A program made the translations under genes and the position numbers. DNA of 64,000 nucleotides from Sphingobacteriaceae bacterium. Lineage in GTDB: Bacteria; Bacteroidota; Bacteroidia; Sphingobacteriales; Sphingobacteriaceae. Shown here piece by piece: positions 1-8,447 of this stretch. A model generated the notes under the pieces. The model made no database searches. It was not told the origin of the DNA and worked only from the letters and a program-made list of their open reading frames with translations. The stretch lies in the NCBI GenBank assembly GCA_947460875.1, contig CANHGR010000003.1, positions 170,674 through 234,673 on the forward strand, in the 5' to 3' direction. The stretch's first letter is position 1; each line of letters opens with the position of its first letter.

Positions 1-1
1 T

Positions 2-175
2 AGTTTTGGGACCGTCCTAACTATTTTAGAACTAAACGGATTGATCTACGTACCCGTTTTTTTTCAAAACTTTGGTACTGCTAAAAAACTAATTAGTGAC
101 GGAATTTTGGAATTGGTTTTCTTTTTTGCCTGCATTGGCTTAATACGCGAGACTAGAGACGTCGCTAACTCATAA
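2..175 (+). CDS. C-terminal end of an unidentified protein, cut by the window edge
   Basis: The frame is open from base 2 to a TAA at 173-175 (57 residues, no Met inside), so this is probably the tail of a gene that begins left of the window. The visible part is hydrophobic, with a likely membrane segment (LELVFFFACIGLI) shortly before a charged end. It converges on the NlpC/P60 gene, and a hairpin at 178-202 separates the two, as expected for the end of a real gene. I do not recognise the family; an accidental open frame cannot be excluded at this length. Confidence 0.45.
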   Translation, partial: SFGTVLTILELNGLIYVPVFFQNFGTAKKLISDGILELVFFFACIGLIRETRDVANS

Positions 176-202
176 AAAAGGTCATTCGAGTAGAATGGCC
201 TT
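173..202 (-). terminator. Rho-independent terminator of the NlpC/P60 gene
   Basis: A 10-bp stem (AAGGTCATTC with GAATGGCCTT, one G-T pair, 5-base loop) lies just after the minus-strand stop codon. Read on the minus strand it is followed by a run of seven T. It may also help end the left-edge plus-strand gene. Confidence 0.7.
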
Positions 203-223
203 CGCTTTTAAAAAATAAAGCTT

Positions 224-763
224 TTAGTTGTCTAGTTGATCTCTAAACGATTCCAGCAAACGACCGCTTTTGTAATAATATCGTTTCCAATAGCTTTCGT
301 CTAGATTACTAATCCGTACGCCCGCGCTACTTGAAGCATGAGCAAATTTATTATCACCGATGTATACACCAACGTGAGAAATTGCACTACTTCTAATCTT
401 GAAAAAAACCAGATCGCCTTCTTGCAGCTGCTCCTTATTGATAGGATCAACCATGCTAAAGATGTTTCTAGAATTATTTCCGATTATCGTGTTAAATACC
501 TTGTCATATAATTGACGTGCAAAACCTGAGCAATCTACTCCGCCTTTGGTTTCACCACCTAAACGGTAAGGAGTGCCGATCCAATCATAAACAAACTGAT
601 ATAATTTTAAATTTGAAGTTGCCGAGATTGCAATACCCATTATTTGAGAAAAATAATCTTTAGCTAAATTATCAGGATCTGCAGGTTCAGCCTTGCTCGT
701 TTGGGCTCGAGAAGATGTAAACACACATAAAAATAGAGCTGCAACGATGATTTTCTTCCCCAT
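224..763 (-). CDS. NlpC/P60 family cell wall peptidase (C40)
   Basis: A 179-residue secreted protein of the NlpC/P60 family, which cleaves peptidoglycan stem peptides in the periplasm or at the cell surface. Residues 1-21 form a signal peptide ending in SSRAQ. The catalytic domain starts near residue 58 with DWIGTPYRLGG. The nucleophile is Cys78 in GGVDCSGF, the base is His130 in ISHVGVYIG, and the third polar residue is probably His142 in KFAHASS. There is no separate SH3 or LysM domain, so it is a minimal single-domain enzyme. The gene stands alone with its own promoter (837-868) and terminator. It could be a general wall hydrolase or a specialised endopeptidase; sequence alone does not decide. 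Confidence 0.9.
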   Translation of the reverse strand: MGKKIIVAALFLCVFTSSRAQTSKAEPADPDNLAKDYFSQIMGIAISATSNLKLYQFVYDWIGTPYRLGGETKGGVDCSGFARQLYDKVFNTIIGNNSRNIFSMVDPINKEQLQEGDLVFFKIRSSAISHVGVYIGDNKFAHASSSAGVRISNLDESYWKRYYYKSGRLLESFRDQLDN

Positions 764-836
764 TCTATATTTATTTTAATAGTTAAAACTCAGACTATTA
801 ACACGTTACACTAATTTATTAGTATAAAGTAAGTTA

Positions 837-868
837 CAAAACTATAAGAATTATTTAAAGAATACAAC
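837..868 (-). promoter_or_regulatory. Bacteroidota-type promoter for the NlpC/P60 gene
   Basis: On the minus strand a -7 element TAGTTTTG (844 to 837) matches TAnnTTTG exactly. A GTTG lies about 20 bases upstream at the place of the -33 element. The predicted leader is about 65 bases. Confidence 0.45.
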
Positions 869-928
869 CTTAATGACTATTTAGATCATTTTTATGCGGT
901 GAAATACCCGAATGAAACAAAATAATTG

Positions 929-963
929 CTTTTTCTTTTTTAAGGAAGATATGGTTAGATTTG
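929..963 (+). promoter_or_regulatory. Probable promoter of pdhA-pdhC
   Basis: A perfect -7 element TAGATTTG lies at 956-963, 26 bases before the pdhA ATG. The -33 position is T-rich but has no clear TTTG. The divergent NlpC gene has its own promoter about 100 bases away. Confidence 0.4.
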
Positions 964-988
964 CCTTCCCTTAACACATTATTAATAC

Positions 989-1984
989 ATGAGTTCAGTA
1001 GAAATTACCAAAGAGACCTACCTAAATTGGTATGAAGCAATGCTCCTGATGCGGAAATTCGAGGAGAGAGCCGGACAATTATACGGGCAGCAGAAAATAA
1101 GAGGTTTTTGTCATCTTTATATAGGACAGGAAGCTGTTCTGGCCGGTGCTATGTCTGTGTTAGGTCCGGGCGATTCAATGATCACTGCATACCGTGATCA
1201 TGCCCATGCACTCGCTCGAGGAATGACTGCAAACGAAATTATGGCCGAATTGTATGGTAAAGCAACTGGATGTTCTAAGGGGAAAGGCGGATCAATGCAC
1301 ATGTTCAGCAAAGACAAGAAATTCTTTGGAGGGCATGGGATAGTAGGTGGTCAAATACCCTTGGGTGCTGGTGTTGCTTTCGCTGAAAAATATAACGGAA
1401 CATCGAATGTAAACGTATGTTACATGGGCGACGGCGCCGTTCGCCAGGGGGCTTTAAACGAAACATTTAATATGGCTATGCTGTGGAAGCTTCCTATTAT
1501 TTTCGTTTGTGAAAACAACGGGTATGCGATGGGAACATCAGTTGCTCGTACTACAAATATGGTTGATATCTATAAAATCGGATTAGGATTCGACATGCCA
1601 TGCGCTCCTGTAGACGGAATGGATCCTGTAGCCGTTCACAATGCTATGGATGAGGCCGTACAACGAGCTCGTAAGGGCGAGGGTCCAACCTTTCTAGAGA
1701 TGCGAACATATCGTTATAAAGGCCATTCTATGTCAGATCCGGCTAAATATCGTAGCAAAGAAGAACTTGAATCATATAAGGCCAAAGATCCTATTGAAGT
1801 TTTAAAGAAAGTGATTCTGGACAAAAAATACGTTGATACGGCATGGATTGAAGAGATTGATCAAAAGGTTAAGGAAATTGTCGATGAATCAGTGAAGTTT
1901 TCCGAAGAATCCCCTTGGCCAGATTCTTCTGAATTGTACAAAGATGTGTATGCTCAGGAAAATTATCCGTTTATCCGTAATTAA
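989..1984 (+). CDS. pdhA: Pyruvate dehydrogenase E1 component, alpha subunit
   Basis: This 331-residue protein is the thiamine-diphosphate-binding alpha subunit of the alpha2-beta2 E1 enzyme, which decarboxylates pyruvate and passes the acetyl group to E2 lipoyl arms. Visible signatures are the N-terminal HLYIGQEAV and TAYRDHAHAL, the glycine-rich GKGGSMHMF, and the ThDP/Mg motif that starts GDGAVRQGALNE and ends about 30 residues later in ENNGYAMGTS. The conserved RYKGHSMSDP loop with the regulatory-type serine is present near residue 245. Length is normal for the two-subunit type. It is followed after 16 bases by the E2 gene, so the two form an operon; the E1-beta gene is not in this window. 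A branched-chain E1 alpha is less likely given GKGGSMHMF and the E2 partner. Confidence 0.93.
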   Translation: MSSVEITKETYLNWYEAMLLMRKFEERAGQLYGQQKIRGFCHLYIGQEAVLAGAMSVLGPGDSMITAYRDHAHALARGMTANEIMAELYGKATGCSKGKGGSMHMFSKDKKFFGGHGIVGGQIPLGAGVAFAEKYNGTSNVNVCYMGDGAVRQGALNETFNMAMLWKLPIIFVCENNGYAMGTSVARTTNMVDIYKIGLGFDMPCAPVDGMDPVAVHNAMDEAVQRARKGEGPTFLEMRTYRYKGHSMSDPAKYRSKEELESYKAKDPIEVLKKVILDKKYVDTAWIEEIDQKVKEIVDESVKFSEESPWPDSSELYKDVYAQENYPFIRN

Positions 1985-2000
1985 AGACAATTAGATAAGT

Positions 2001-3701
2001 ATGGCTGAGGTTGTAAGAATGCCCAAAATGAGCGATACGATGACAGAAGGTGTTATCGCAAAATGGCATAAAAAAGTCGGTGATAAGGTTAGCTCCGGTG
2101 ATTTAGTTGCCGAAATCGAAACCGACAAAGCTACAATGGATTTTGAGTCTTATCAGGAAGGCACTTTATTGTATATCGGTGCAAATGAAGGCGATTCTGT
2201 TCCTGTAGATGCGGTAATGGCTGTAATAGGAAAAGAGGGCGAAGATTATAAATTGGCTTTAAATGAAGCTGGCGGAAACAGAATAGAACAGCCAAAAACT
2301 GCAGAAAAACTGGTCGAGAAAGCACCGCAAGCCGCGAATGAAATTGCCGCAGCTCCTTCTGCACCTACAATGAAAGAACAAGCGACGGCAGTTGACCCAG
2401 AATCTTTAGGAGCAACTATTATTCGCATGCCGCTTTTGAGCGATACAATGACAGAGGGCATTATCGCCGAATGGCATAAAAAAATAGGAGATAAAATAAA
2501 AAGCGACGATACCCTTGCTGATGTTGAAACAGACAAGGCCACAATGGAGGTAACCGCTTACGCCGAAGGAACTCTTCTTTATATCGGTGTTGAAAAGGGC
2601 CAAGCCGCTAAAGTAAACGATATTATTGCAATCGTCGGTAAAGAAGGTACAGATGTTTCCTCTTTAATAAACCGTATTACACTAGGTGCAGAGCTCAAAG
2701 AAAGCGCGTCTGCTGAACAAAAAGAAAGCCCACTGCCCAAAGCTTCTATCTTTGAGAAAGCATCAGAGCCTGCGCCAGCAGTTGCTCAGGCTACGAGTTC
2801 TGATTCGCGATTAAGAGTATCGCCTTTGGCTCGCAAAATTGCAAAGGAAAAGGGCATCGATTTAAATCAAGTTAAAGGTAGTGCAGAAGGTGGGCGGATT
2901 GTTAAAAAAGACATTGAAGGATTTACTCCAACTGCGAAACCTCTACAAGAGACCGTTCCAAAAGCTGCAGCGCCGGTTGCTTCGGTTCAGCAGGTTGCTT
3001 TACCGCAATTTAACGGACAGGAAAAATATACGGAGAAACCGATTAGTCAGATGCGGAAAGTTATTGCTAAACGCCTTTCTGAAAGCCTTTTCACTTCGCC
3101 GCATTTCTATATTACGATGGCTATCGACATGGATAGCGCCATGCAGGCAAGAGTTAAGATTAATGAGTTTGCTCCAATTAAAATATCATTCAATGACATG
3201 GTACTTAAAGCCGTTGCCATTGCCTTAAAACAACATCCGGCAGTTAATTCATCTTGGCTTGGTGATAAGATTCGTTACAATGAGCACGTAAATATTGGCG
3301 TTGCCGTCGCTGTTGAAGACGGCTTGCTTGTGCCTGTTGTTCGTTTTGCCGATGGCAAATCACTATCGCATATATCTGCTGAAGTGAAGGATTTCGCACA
3401 ACGTGCTAAAGCTAAAAAACTTCAACCGGCCGATTGGGAAGGATCAACGTTCACCATCTCTAATCTTGGGATGTTCGGAGTTGATGAGTTTACCGCCATC
3501 ATTAATCCGCCTGATGCTTGTATCCTGGCAGTTGGAGGAATATCACAGATTCCGGTTGTAAAGAATGGTGCTGTTGTGGCGGGCAATGTAATGAAGGTGA
3601 CATTGAGCTGTGACCATAGAGTTGTGGATGGCGCAACGGGAGCAGCATTTCTGCAAACCCTTAAATCCTTGCTGGAAGAACCTGTAAGATTATTAATTTA
3701 A
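2001..3701 (+). CDS. pdhC: Pyruvate dehydrogenase E2, dihydrolipoamide acetyltransferase
   Basis: A 566-residue E2 core enzyme that moves acetyl groups from lipoyl arms to CoA. It carries two lipoyl domains: the first near residues 1-78 with ETDKATMDFES, the second near 140-215 with ETDKATMEVTA; the Lys in each DKA is the lipoylation site. An Ala/Pro-rich linker leads to a peripheral subunit-binding domain (VSPLARKIAKEKGIDL, about residue 273) and a second linker. The catalytic domain ends with the active-site motif DHRVVDGATGA (His and Asp of HxxxDG). Two lipoyl domains are common in Bacteroidota E2. It is cotranscribed with pdhA. Antisense ORFs inside it are shadows. Confidence 0.93.
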   Translation: MAEVVRMPKMSDTMTEGVIAKWHKKVGDKVSSGDLVAEIETDKATMDFESYQEGTLLYIGANEGDSVPVDAVMAVIGKEGEDYKLALNEAGGNRIEQPKTAEKLVEKAPQAANEIAAAPSAPTMKEQATAVDPESLGATIIRMPLLSDTMTEGIIAEWHKKIGDKIKSDDTLADVETDKATMEVTAYAEGTLLYIGVEKGQAAKVNDIIAIVGKEGTDVSSLINRITLGAELKESASAEQKESPLPKASIFEKASEPAPAVAQATSSDSRLRVSPLARKIAKEKGIDLNQVKGSAEGGRIVKKDIEGFTPTAKPLQETVPKAAAPVASVQQVALPQFNGQEKYTEKPISQMRKVIAKRLSESLFTSPHFYITMAIDMDSAMQARVKINEFAPIKISFNDMVLKAVAIALKQHPAVNSSWLGDKIRYNEHVNIGVAVAVEDGLLVPVVRFADGKSLSHISAEVKDFAQRAKAKKLQPADWEGSTFTISNLGMFGVDEFTAIINPPDACILAVGGISQIPVVKNGAVVAGNVMKVTLSCDHRVVDGATGAAFLQTLKSLLEEPVRLLI

Positions 3702-3829
3702 ATAACCTACAATTAGTGCCTTTCCATTAATGGGGGAGCCAAAAAATATTATATGTTCCTATCAACATCGCGGGAAACCTTCTGCAGTGATGGCGTATTT
3801 CTGGCGCTGATATTTTCACGGATTCTTAA

Positions 3830-4471
3830 TTACTCTTTCACCACTTCATAAAAAATGTCATCGATTGCCTTTTGGATAAGGTATACGGTCAAAGGTTTGG
3901 ATTAACTTTCGATACCAGTGGTATTTTATTATAAGCTGCTATCGCATCTGCCCAATAACGTGTAGCACCGGAAGTATTCAGACTATTTTGAACCAACGGC
4001 TGAAATTTTAGAAGAAGCTGATCATTTGCTGTCCACTTAAAATATTGATTGGCAACATCGTTCTGCCTTCCAAGTAGGGTATTAGCGGCATAATTCATCG
4101 TCATTTTTTTAATTGCTGAAACGGAGACAGGCTTGGCCTCTCTTGCGGCTCCCTCGGCAGCACTAGTCACCGAAAAACATAACATTATCTGCCAGTTCAT
4201 TTAAACTTACGTTCCTCAGGATTCGTTCAACTTTTTGAGCCTCTTCCGGAAACAATATCTTGATAGCGGCATTTGCAAAGAATCCATCCGTTGCCGAAAG
4301 CCGATCAGAGCCAGAAGTTGTTCCAAATTCAAGGGCCTGTTTCAATCCCAAAGCAGTTTCGGTTTGTGTAGGATTAACGGTTTGAGTTAATAGTTGCACA
4401 GTTTGATTTATGGCATCACAGCCAGCAAGTAAAAAGCAGAAAAATAATAGGGAAACGGAAAAAGACTTCAT
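3830..4471 (-). pseudogene. DUF4197-family lipoprotein, broken by two frameshifts
   Basis: The N-terminal frame (4471 down to about 4175) encodes a lipoprotein signal (FLLAGCDA) and the start of a DUF4197 protein. It runs into a stop after NVMFFGD. The homology continues in another frame from 4200 to 3889 (SAAEGAAREAKP and onward), and again in a third frame with QKAIDDIFYEVVKE ending at 3830. All three pieces align in order with the intact neighbour at 4545-5282. The first break sits at a run of five A (4173-4177); removing one base restores the frame. The second is near 3889. Either the gene is dead or the homopolymer is a sequencing error, but two independent breaks favour decay. Confidence 0.75.
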
Positions 4472-4544
4472 CGCTGTTCTTTCAGACTATCGAACAAATC
4501 TATTGCGACAAATAAAACATTTGCAGATTTTTTGAAGACCTCCC

Positions 4545-5282
4545 CTAGTTATTTTTATCGGCATAGCCGAAAACCTTTTGAAGCAGAGCCGAGCTTCTTG
4601 AAAAAGTGTTTCCACGCAATTTTAGTTCTTCTTTTGCAATCTCTACAAAAAGGCCTTCTATTGCCTTTTGCGTAGTATAATCACTCAAATCAGTATTTAC
4701 CTTTGTTACAAGAGGCACTTTATTATAATTGCTCGTCACATCGGTCCAATGCCCACTAGCACCTGCTTTTTCCAAACTAGCCTGAATGATTGGCTTAAAT
4801 TTATCACGAAGCTGAGAGTAAGTAACAGTTTTAAAGTACTGAGTTGCAGCATCCTGCTGCCTACTTAACAGGATGTTTGAAGCATCTCTAATGCTCATTT
4901 CTTTAATTGCAGTCATAAAAATAGGCTTAGCTTCTTTCGCGGCATCTTCTGCAGCGCGATTTAAACTTAAAATAAGATCATCGCATAACTTATTCATCCC
5001 TAGTCCACGCAAGGTCTTTTCTGCCTTTTGTGCTTGAGGGGGAAAGAGGATTTTTATTGCATTGTCGCCCATAAAACCATCCAAGGCCGAAAGCCTATCT
5101 GACCCGGAAGAAACACCTAGAGAAAGTGCCTCTTTTAGTCCTTGGCTCATTTCATCAGCGCTGGGAGGTGTACCCGCGATTGCTTTTTTTAACATATTTC
5201 CTATATTAACTTGGGCTTTCACGGTTACGCAAAACGGGAATAAAACTATAGACAGGGCAGCTAAAAACTTGTTTAATTTCAT
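4545..5282 (-). CDS. DUF4197 family protein
   Basis: A 245-residue secreted protein of the DUF4197 family, whose function is unknown. The start is the ATG at 5282 (MKLNKFLAAL), which opens a signal peptide ending near VKAQ; the longer upstream open frame to 5720 has no coding features and runs against the sigma factor gene. The family pattern is clear: GLKEALSLGVSSGSDRLS, then AIKILFPPQAQKAEKTL, then QKAIEGLFVEIAKEELKLR near the C terminus. The broken copy at 3830-4471 is a paralogue in the same direction, so this was a tandem pair. The gene for an ECF sigma factor diverges from it. Confidence 0.85.
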   Translation of the reverse strand: MKLNKFLAALSIVLFPFCVTVKAQVNIGNMLKKAIAGTPPSADEMSQGLKEALSLGVSSGSDRLSALDGFMGDNAIKILFPPQAQKAEKTLRGLGMNKLCDDLILSLNRAAEDAAKEAKPIFMTAIKEMSIRDASNILLSRQQDAATQYFKTVTYSQLRDKFKPIIQASLEKAGASGHWTDVTSNYNKVPLVTKVNTDLSDYTTQKAIEGLFVEIAKEELKLRGNTFSRSSALLQKVFGYADKNN

Positions 5283-5450
5283 ATAGATCAATTTAATAAT
5301 TTTTTCCTTTAAATAAGGTGATAAAAAATATGGAATCTGCGACGGTCTTGCATCCTCAGAATAAATTAACGAATGATAATTATTTATATTGCGAATACTG
5401 AATGAAGAAGAGCTTGAATAGCGATCGGTTCGGCTTTTAATAAAAAGAAA

Positions 5451-6029
5451 TTGAGATTTATTAAGGAAACTTCCTGCAGAAATTTTGATGATGAACAAGC
5501 AATTTTGCTTGAATACCATCAAAGTGGTAATTTGGAAATTCTTGGGAAACTGTATGCTAACTATATGCCTCTGGTTTTCGGTCTGAGTCTTAAATACCTT
5601 CGCGATGAAGCTAAAGCGAAAGATGCAGTCATGCAGATCTTCGAGCAACTTATCGAAAAGTTGCGGGTACATCAGGTTACAAATTTCAAAAGCTGGCTGT
5701 ATACGCTCGCTCGTAATCATTGCTTAATGACGCTTCGGTCATCTTCAAAGCAGGATTTTGTTGCTTTTGAGGAAAATATTATGGAAATAGATGCATTTGT
5801 GCATCTTGATATCGACGAAACGCGCGAACGTCAGTTTAGCGTAATGGACAGGTGCTTAGAGACGTTGCCAGATGAGCAGCGCCGAAGTATACAATTGTTT
5901 TACCTAGAACAGAAATGTTATAATGAAGTAGCCGAAATTGCCGGTTACGACTTAAATAAAGTAAAAAGCTATATCCAGAATGGGAAGCGCAATTTGAAAA
6001 TTTGCATCGAAAAAAACAGTGAAAAGTAA
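5451..6029 (+). CDS. ECF-type RNA polymerase sigma factor
   Basis: A 192-residue extracytoplasmic-function sigma-70. Region 2 is seen in LGKLYANYMPLVFGLSLKYL followed by AKAKDAVMQIFEQLIEKL and the -10 recognising FKSWLYTLARNHCL. Region 4 is CLETLPDEQRRSIQLFYLEQ followed by YNEVAEIAGYDLNKVKSYIQNGKRNLK (helix-turn-helix). The start is a TTG at 5451; no ATG is available in frame before region 2, and an in-frame stop lies 36 bases upstream. The next gene overlaps by 11 bases and looks like the usual membrane partner of this sigma family, though damaged. Confidence 0.88.
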   Translation: MRFIKETSCRNFDDEQAILLEYHQSGNLEILGKLYANYMPLVFGLSLKYLRDEAKAKDAVMQIFEQLIEKLRVHQVTNFKSWLYTLARNHCLMTLRSSSKQDFVAFEENIMEIDAFVHLDIDETRERQFSVMDRCLETLPDEQRRSIQLFYLEQKCYNEVAEIAGYDLNKVKSYIQNGKRNLKICIEKNSEK

Positions 6030-6402
6030 TTTTGATTATATAACGATTAGGAATTACCTGGACGGCAAGCTCGACCATCAATCAATGCATGAAATCGAAA
6101 AACGTGCCCTTGATGACCCTTTTTTGTCTGATGCCTTAGAAGGCTACACCCTTAAAACCCCCGATGAAAAACATTTAAGTATTCTTCAGCGACAGCTGGA
6201 ACTACATATCGCTTTGCATCAAGAAAAGAACAATGCCCTTCATTTCAGTTGGCAACGTTTAAGCATTGCCGCTGCCGCCGGGTTAATGTTCATAATAGCG
6301 TGTATACTATTTTGGATATACAACTTTCCGACACAAAAAAAGCCAACATGGATTAAGCCTAGCGTGGAAAATGTTAATCCTAAGCCGCTCAATGGCAAAT
6401 AA
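6019..6402 (+). CDS. Short membrane protein, truncated form of a sigma-linked anti-sigma/TonB-like protein
   Basis: A 127-residue protein starting at a GTG that overlaps the sigma factor end. It has the cytoplasmic head typical of proteins encoded after these sigma factors in Bacteroidota (IRNYLDGKLD, then EIEKRALDDPFLSDALEGY), a linker, and one membrane segment (IAAAAGLMFIIACILFWIY) near residues 83-102. Full-length relatives continue with a periplasmic carrier or TonB-like domain; here a stop follows 25 residues after the membrane segment. A relic of the missing C terminus seems to remain at 6445-6571. It may still work as a minimal anti-sigma factor, or it may be a decaying gene. Confidence 0.65.
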   Translation: MKSNFDYITIRNYLDGKLDHQSMHEIEKRALDDPFLSDALEGYTLKTPDEKHLSILQRQLELHIALHQEKNNALHFSWQRLSIAAAAGLMFIIACILFWIYNFPTQKKPTWIKPSVENVNPKPLNGK

Positions 6403-6444
6403 ATAGCGAAGCATTCTCCGAAAACGGTACGGAGTATTTTGAAA

Positions 6445-6571
6445 TCAGCTGACTTCTCGAATTATAAAAGAAGGGCCTATCTGGACCAACTCAGAGGCTG
6501 GAAAGACTAAAACCATACGTCTGGTCGTTAAATTCTTACGTTTATTTCCTATTAAGCGATACTTCGCGTAA
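6445..6571 (+). pseudogene. Relic of the C-terminal domain of the sigma-linked membrane protein
   Basis: In a frame different from the 127-residue gene just upstream, the sequence reads RIIKEGPIWTN, then KTIRLVVKFLR, before a stop at 6569-6571. This resembles the end of TonB-C or similar domains (…LIKEGPxWxP…VRLxVxF) found at the C terminus of proteins that begin with DDPFLSDALEGY. There is no start codon. The simplest reading is an internal deletion plus frameshift in the neighbouring gene. The assignment rests on a short motif. Confidence 0.4.
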
Positions 6572-6593
6572 ATTCGTTAGATAACCCTTGATT

Positions 6594-8447
6594 ATGTACA
6601 AAAGCTTCGTTTTATGTATAGCATCTGTTTTGCTAATAAGTTGCCAGAATAAATCAGAAACGGATTCAAAAGAAGTAAAAAAAGATTCCCATTCTTTTTC
6701 CGACCCCCTAAGGGCTGTCGTTAAACACTTGGAATTAGATATAACCGTTGACTTTGAGCAACAATTGATATACGGCAAGGCAGAGTGGACAATAGAAAAT
6801 AAATCTAAAACTGATGTCATCGTTTTTGATACCAGGCAATTAAATATCGAAAAGGTAACGCTAGGCGATGATTCTACCGAAGCGAAATTTACACTCGGAC
6901 AGGACGTAAAATACCTGGGCAGGTCATTAACGGTAAGCATCGAACACTCTACTACTAAAGTTTCCATTTGGTACAGCACTTCTAAAGATGCTGCTGCTTT
7001 ACAGTGGCTAAACCCACAACAAACAGCCGGCAAGGTTCATCCATTCTTATTTACACAATCACAAGCAATTCTAGCGCGTACTTGGATCCCATGCCAAGAC
7101 AGTCCGGGCATACGTTTTACATACAATTCGAAAGTGACGGTACCTAAGCAATTACTTGCTCTAATGAGCGCCGAGAATCCACAAAAAAAATCGGCCGATG
7201 GTAGTTATCAGTTTAGACAGCCCCAAGCTATACCTTCTTATTTGATGGCATTAACAGTAGGTGATATCGTATTCAAAAAAGTTGATCGCCGTACAGGAGT
7301 GTATGCAGAACCCTCTATGGTGAATAAAGCCGTATGGGAATTCACGGATATGGGCAAAATGGTTGATGCAGCCGAACGGATTTACGGGCCATACCAATGG
7401 GGAAGATATGACGTAATGGTTTTGCCGCCAAGTTTTCCGTTTGGAGGGATGGAAAATCCGATGTTGACCTTTGCCACCCCCACAATTATTGCCGGTGACC
7501 GCTCATTGGTCAGCCTTATTGCTCACGAACTGGCGCATAGCTGGAGCGGCAATCTTGTAACGAACGCAACCTGGAATGATTTCTGGCTAAATGAAGGATT
7601 TACCACCTACTTTGAACGCCGTATTGTAGAAGCTGTATACGGAAAAGACGAAGCAAACATGCAGGATGTTTTAGGCCGGAGAGATTTAAATACTACTATA
7701 GAAGACTTGGGATCTCTTAATCCGGATACCCGTCTAAAAACAGATTTTACTAATCGTGATCCGGATGAGGGCGTATCAGACATCGCTTACGAAAAAGGGT
7801 ATGCATTTTTAAGAACAATCGAAGAGGCTGTAGGCAGGGCGAAATTTGATCTGTTTCTAAGAGGGTATTTTGATAATCATAAATTTCAATCAACCACAAC
7901 GGAAGAATTTTTAGCATATCTGGATGAAAATCTACTGAAGGCGGATACGCAGCTGAAGAATAAAATCCAAATAGACAACTGGGTGTATCAACCGGGTGTA
8001 CCGTCAAACATACCTAATACGATAGCGGAAAAATTTGATTTAATTGATTCCTTGATCAAGAACTGGAATACAACAAAAAACCCTATCGGACTCAATCGGA
8101 AGATAGTTTCAACCAATCAGAAGTTGTATTTTATTAGTAATCTTTCAAAATCTACCACTGCAAATGATATGGCCTTGCTCGACAAAGAATTTGGCTTCAC
8201 CAAATCAGGAAATGCAGAAATTCAGTGTGCATGGTATACCCAAGCAGTGACATGTCAATATGAAGCAGCGTTTGCTGCCACTGAAAAATTTTTAATGACT
8301 GTTGGACGGCGTAAATTCTTGACGCCATTATATGGTGAAATGGCAAAAACGCAGGACGGTAAAAAATGGGCGAAAGAAATATACTTAAAGGCTCGGCCAA
8401 ACTATCACTCTGTATCTTACAATACGATTGATGGAATTCTTAAATAA
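6594..8447 (+). CDS. M1 family metallopeptidase (leukotriene A4 hydrolase-like aminopeptidase)
   Basis: A 617-residue zinc aminopeptidase. The N terminus is a lipoprotein signal (ASVLLISCQNK, Cys as lipid site), so it is probably anchored in the periplasm or outer membrane. The substrate motif appears as FGGMENPMLTF, and the zinc site as HELAHSWSGN with the downstream glutamate in NEGFTTYFE (about residues 312-340). A C-terminal helical domain of the LTA4-hydrolase type follows. I chose the ATG at 6594 over the TTG at 6588. Its stop abuts the stop of the convergent phosphate transporter, with no space for a separate terminator. Confidence 0.9.
   Translation: MYKSFVLCIASVLLISCQNKSETDSKEVKKDSHSFSDPLRAVVKHLELDITVDFEQQLIYGKAEWTIENKSKTDVIVFDTRQLNIEKVTLGDDSTEAKFTLGQDVKYLGRSLTVSIEHSTTKVSIWYSTSKDAAALQWLNPQQTAGKVHPFLFTQSQAILARTWIPCQDSPGIRFTYNSKVTVPKQLLALMSAENPQKKSADGSYQFRQPQAIPSYLMALTVGDIVFKKVDRRTGVYAEPSMVNKAVWEFTDMGKMVDAAERIYGPYQWGRYDVMVLPPSFPFGGMENPMLTFATPTIIAGDRSLVSLIAHELAHSWSGNLVTNATWNDFWLNEGFTTYFERRIVEAVYGKDEANMQDVLGRRDLNTTIEDLGSLNPDTRLKTDFTNRDPDEGVSDIAYEKGYAFLRTIEEAVGRAKFDLFLRGYFDNHKFQSTTTEEFLAYLDENLLKADTQLKNKIQIDNWVYQPGVPSNIPNTIAEKFDLIDSLIKNWNTTKNPIGLNRKIVSTNQKLYFISNLSKSTTANDMALLDKEFGFTKSGNAEIQCAWYTQAVTCQYEAAFAATEKFLMTVGRRKFLTPLYGEMAKTQDGKKWAKEIYLKARPNYHSVSYNTIDGILK

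Noticed and set aside
2131..2603. Antisense ORFs inside pdhC
   Set aside because: They are shadows of a strongly conserved gene; similar ones inside nrdJ, gltX and others were also dropped.
5283..5720. Long 5' extension of the DUF4197 ORF
   Set aside because: It runs antisense into the sigma factor gene and precedes a clear signal peptide start at 5282.
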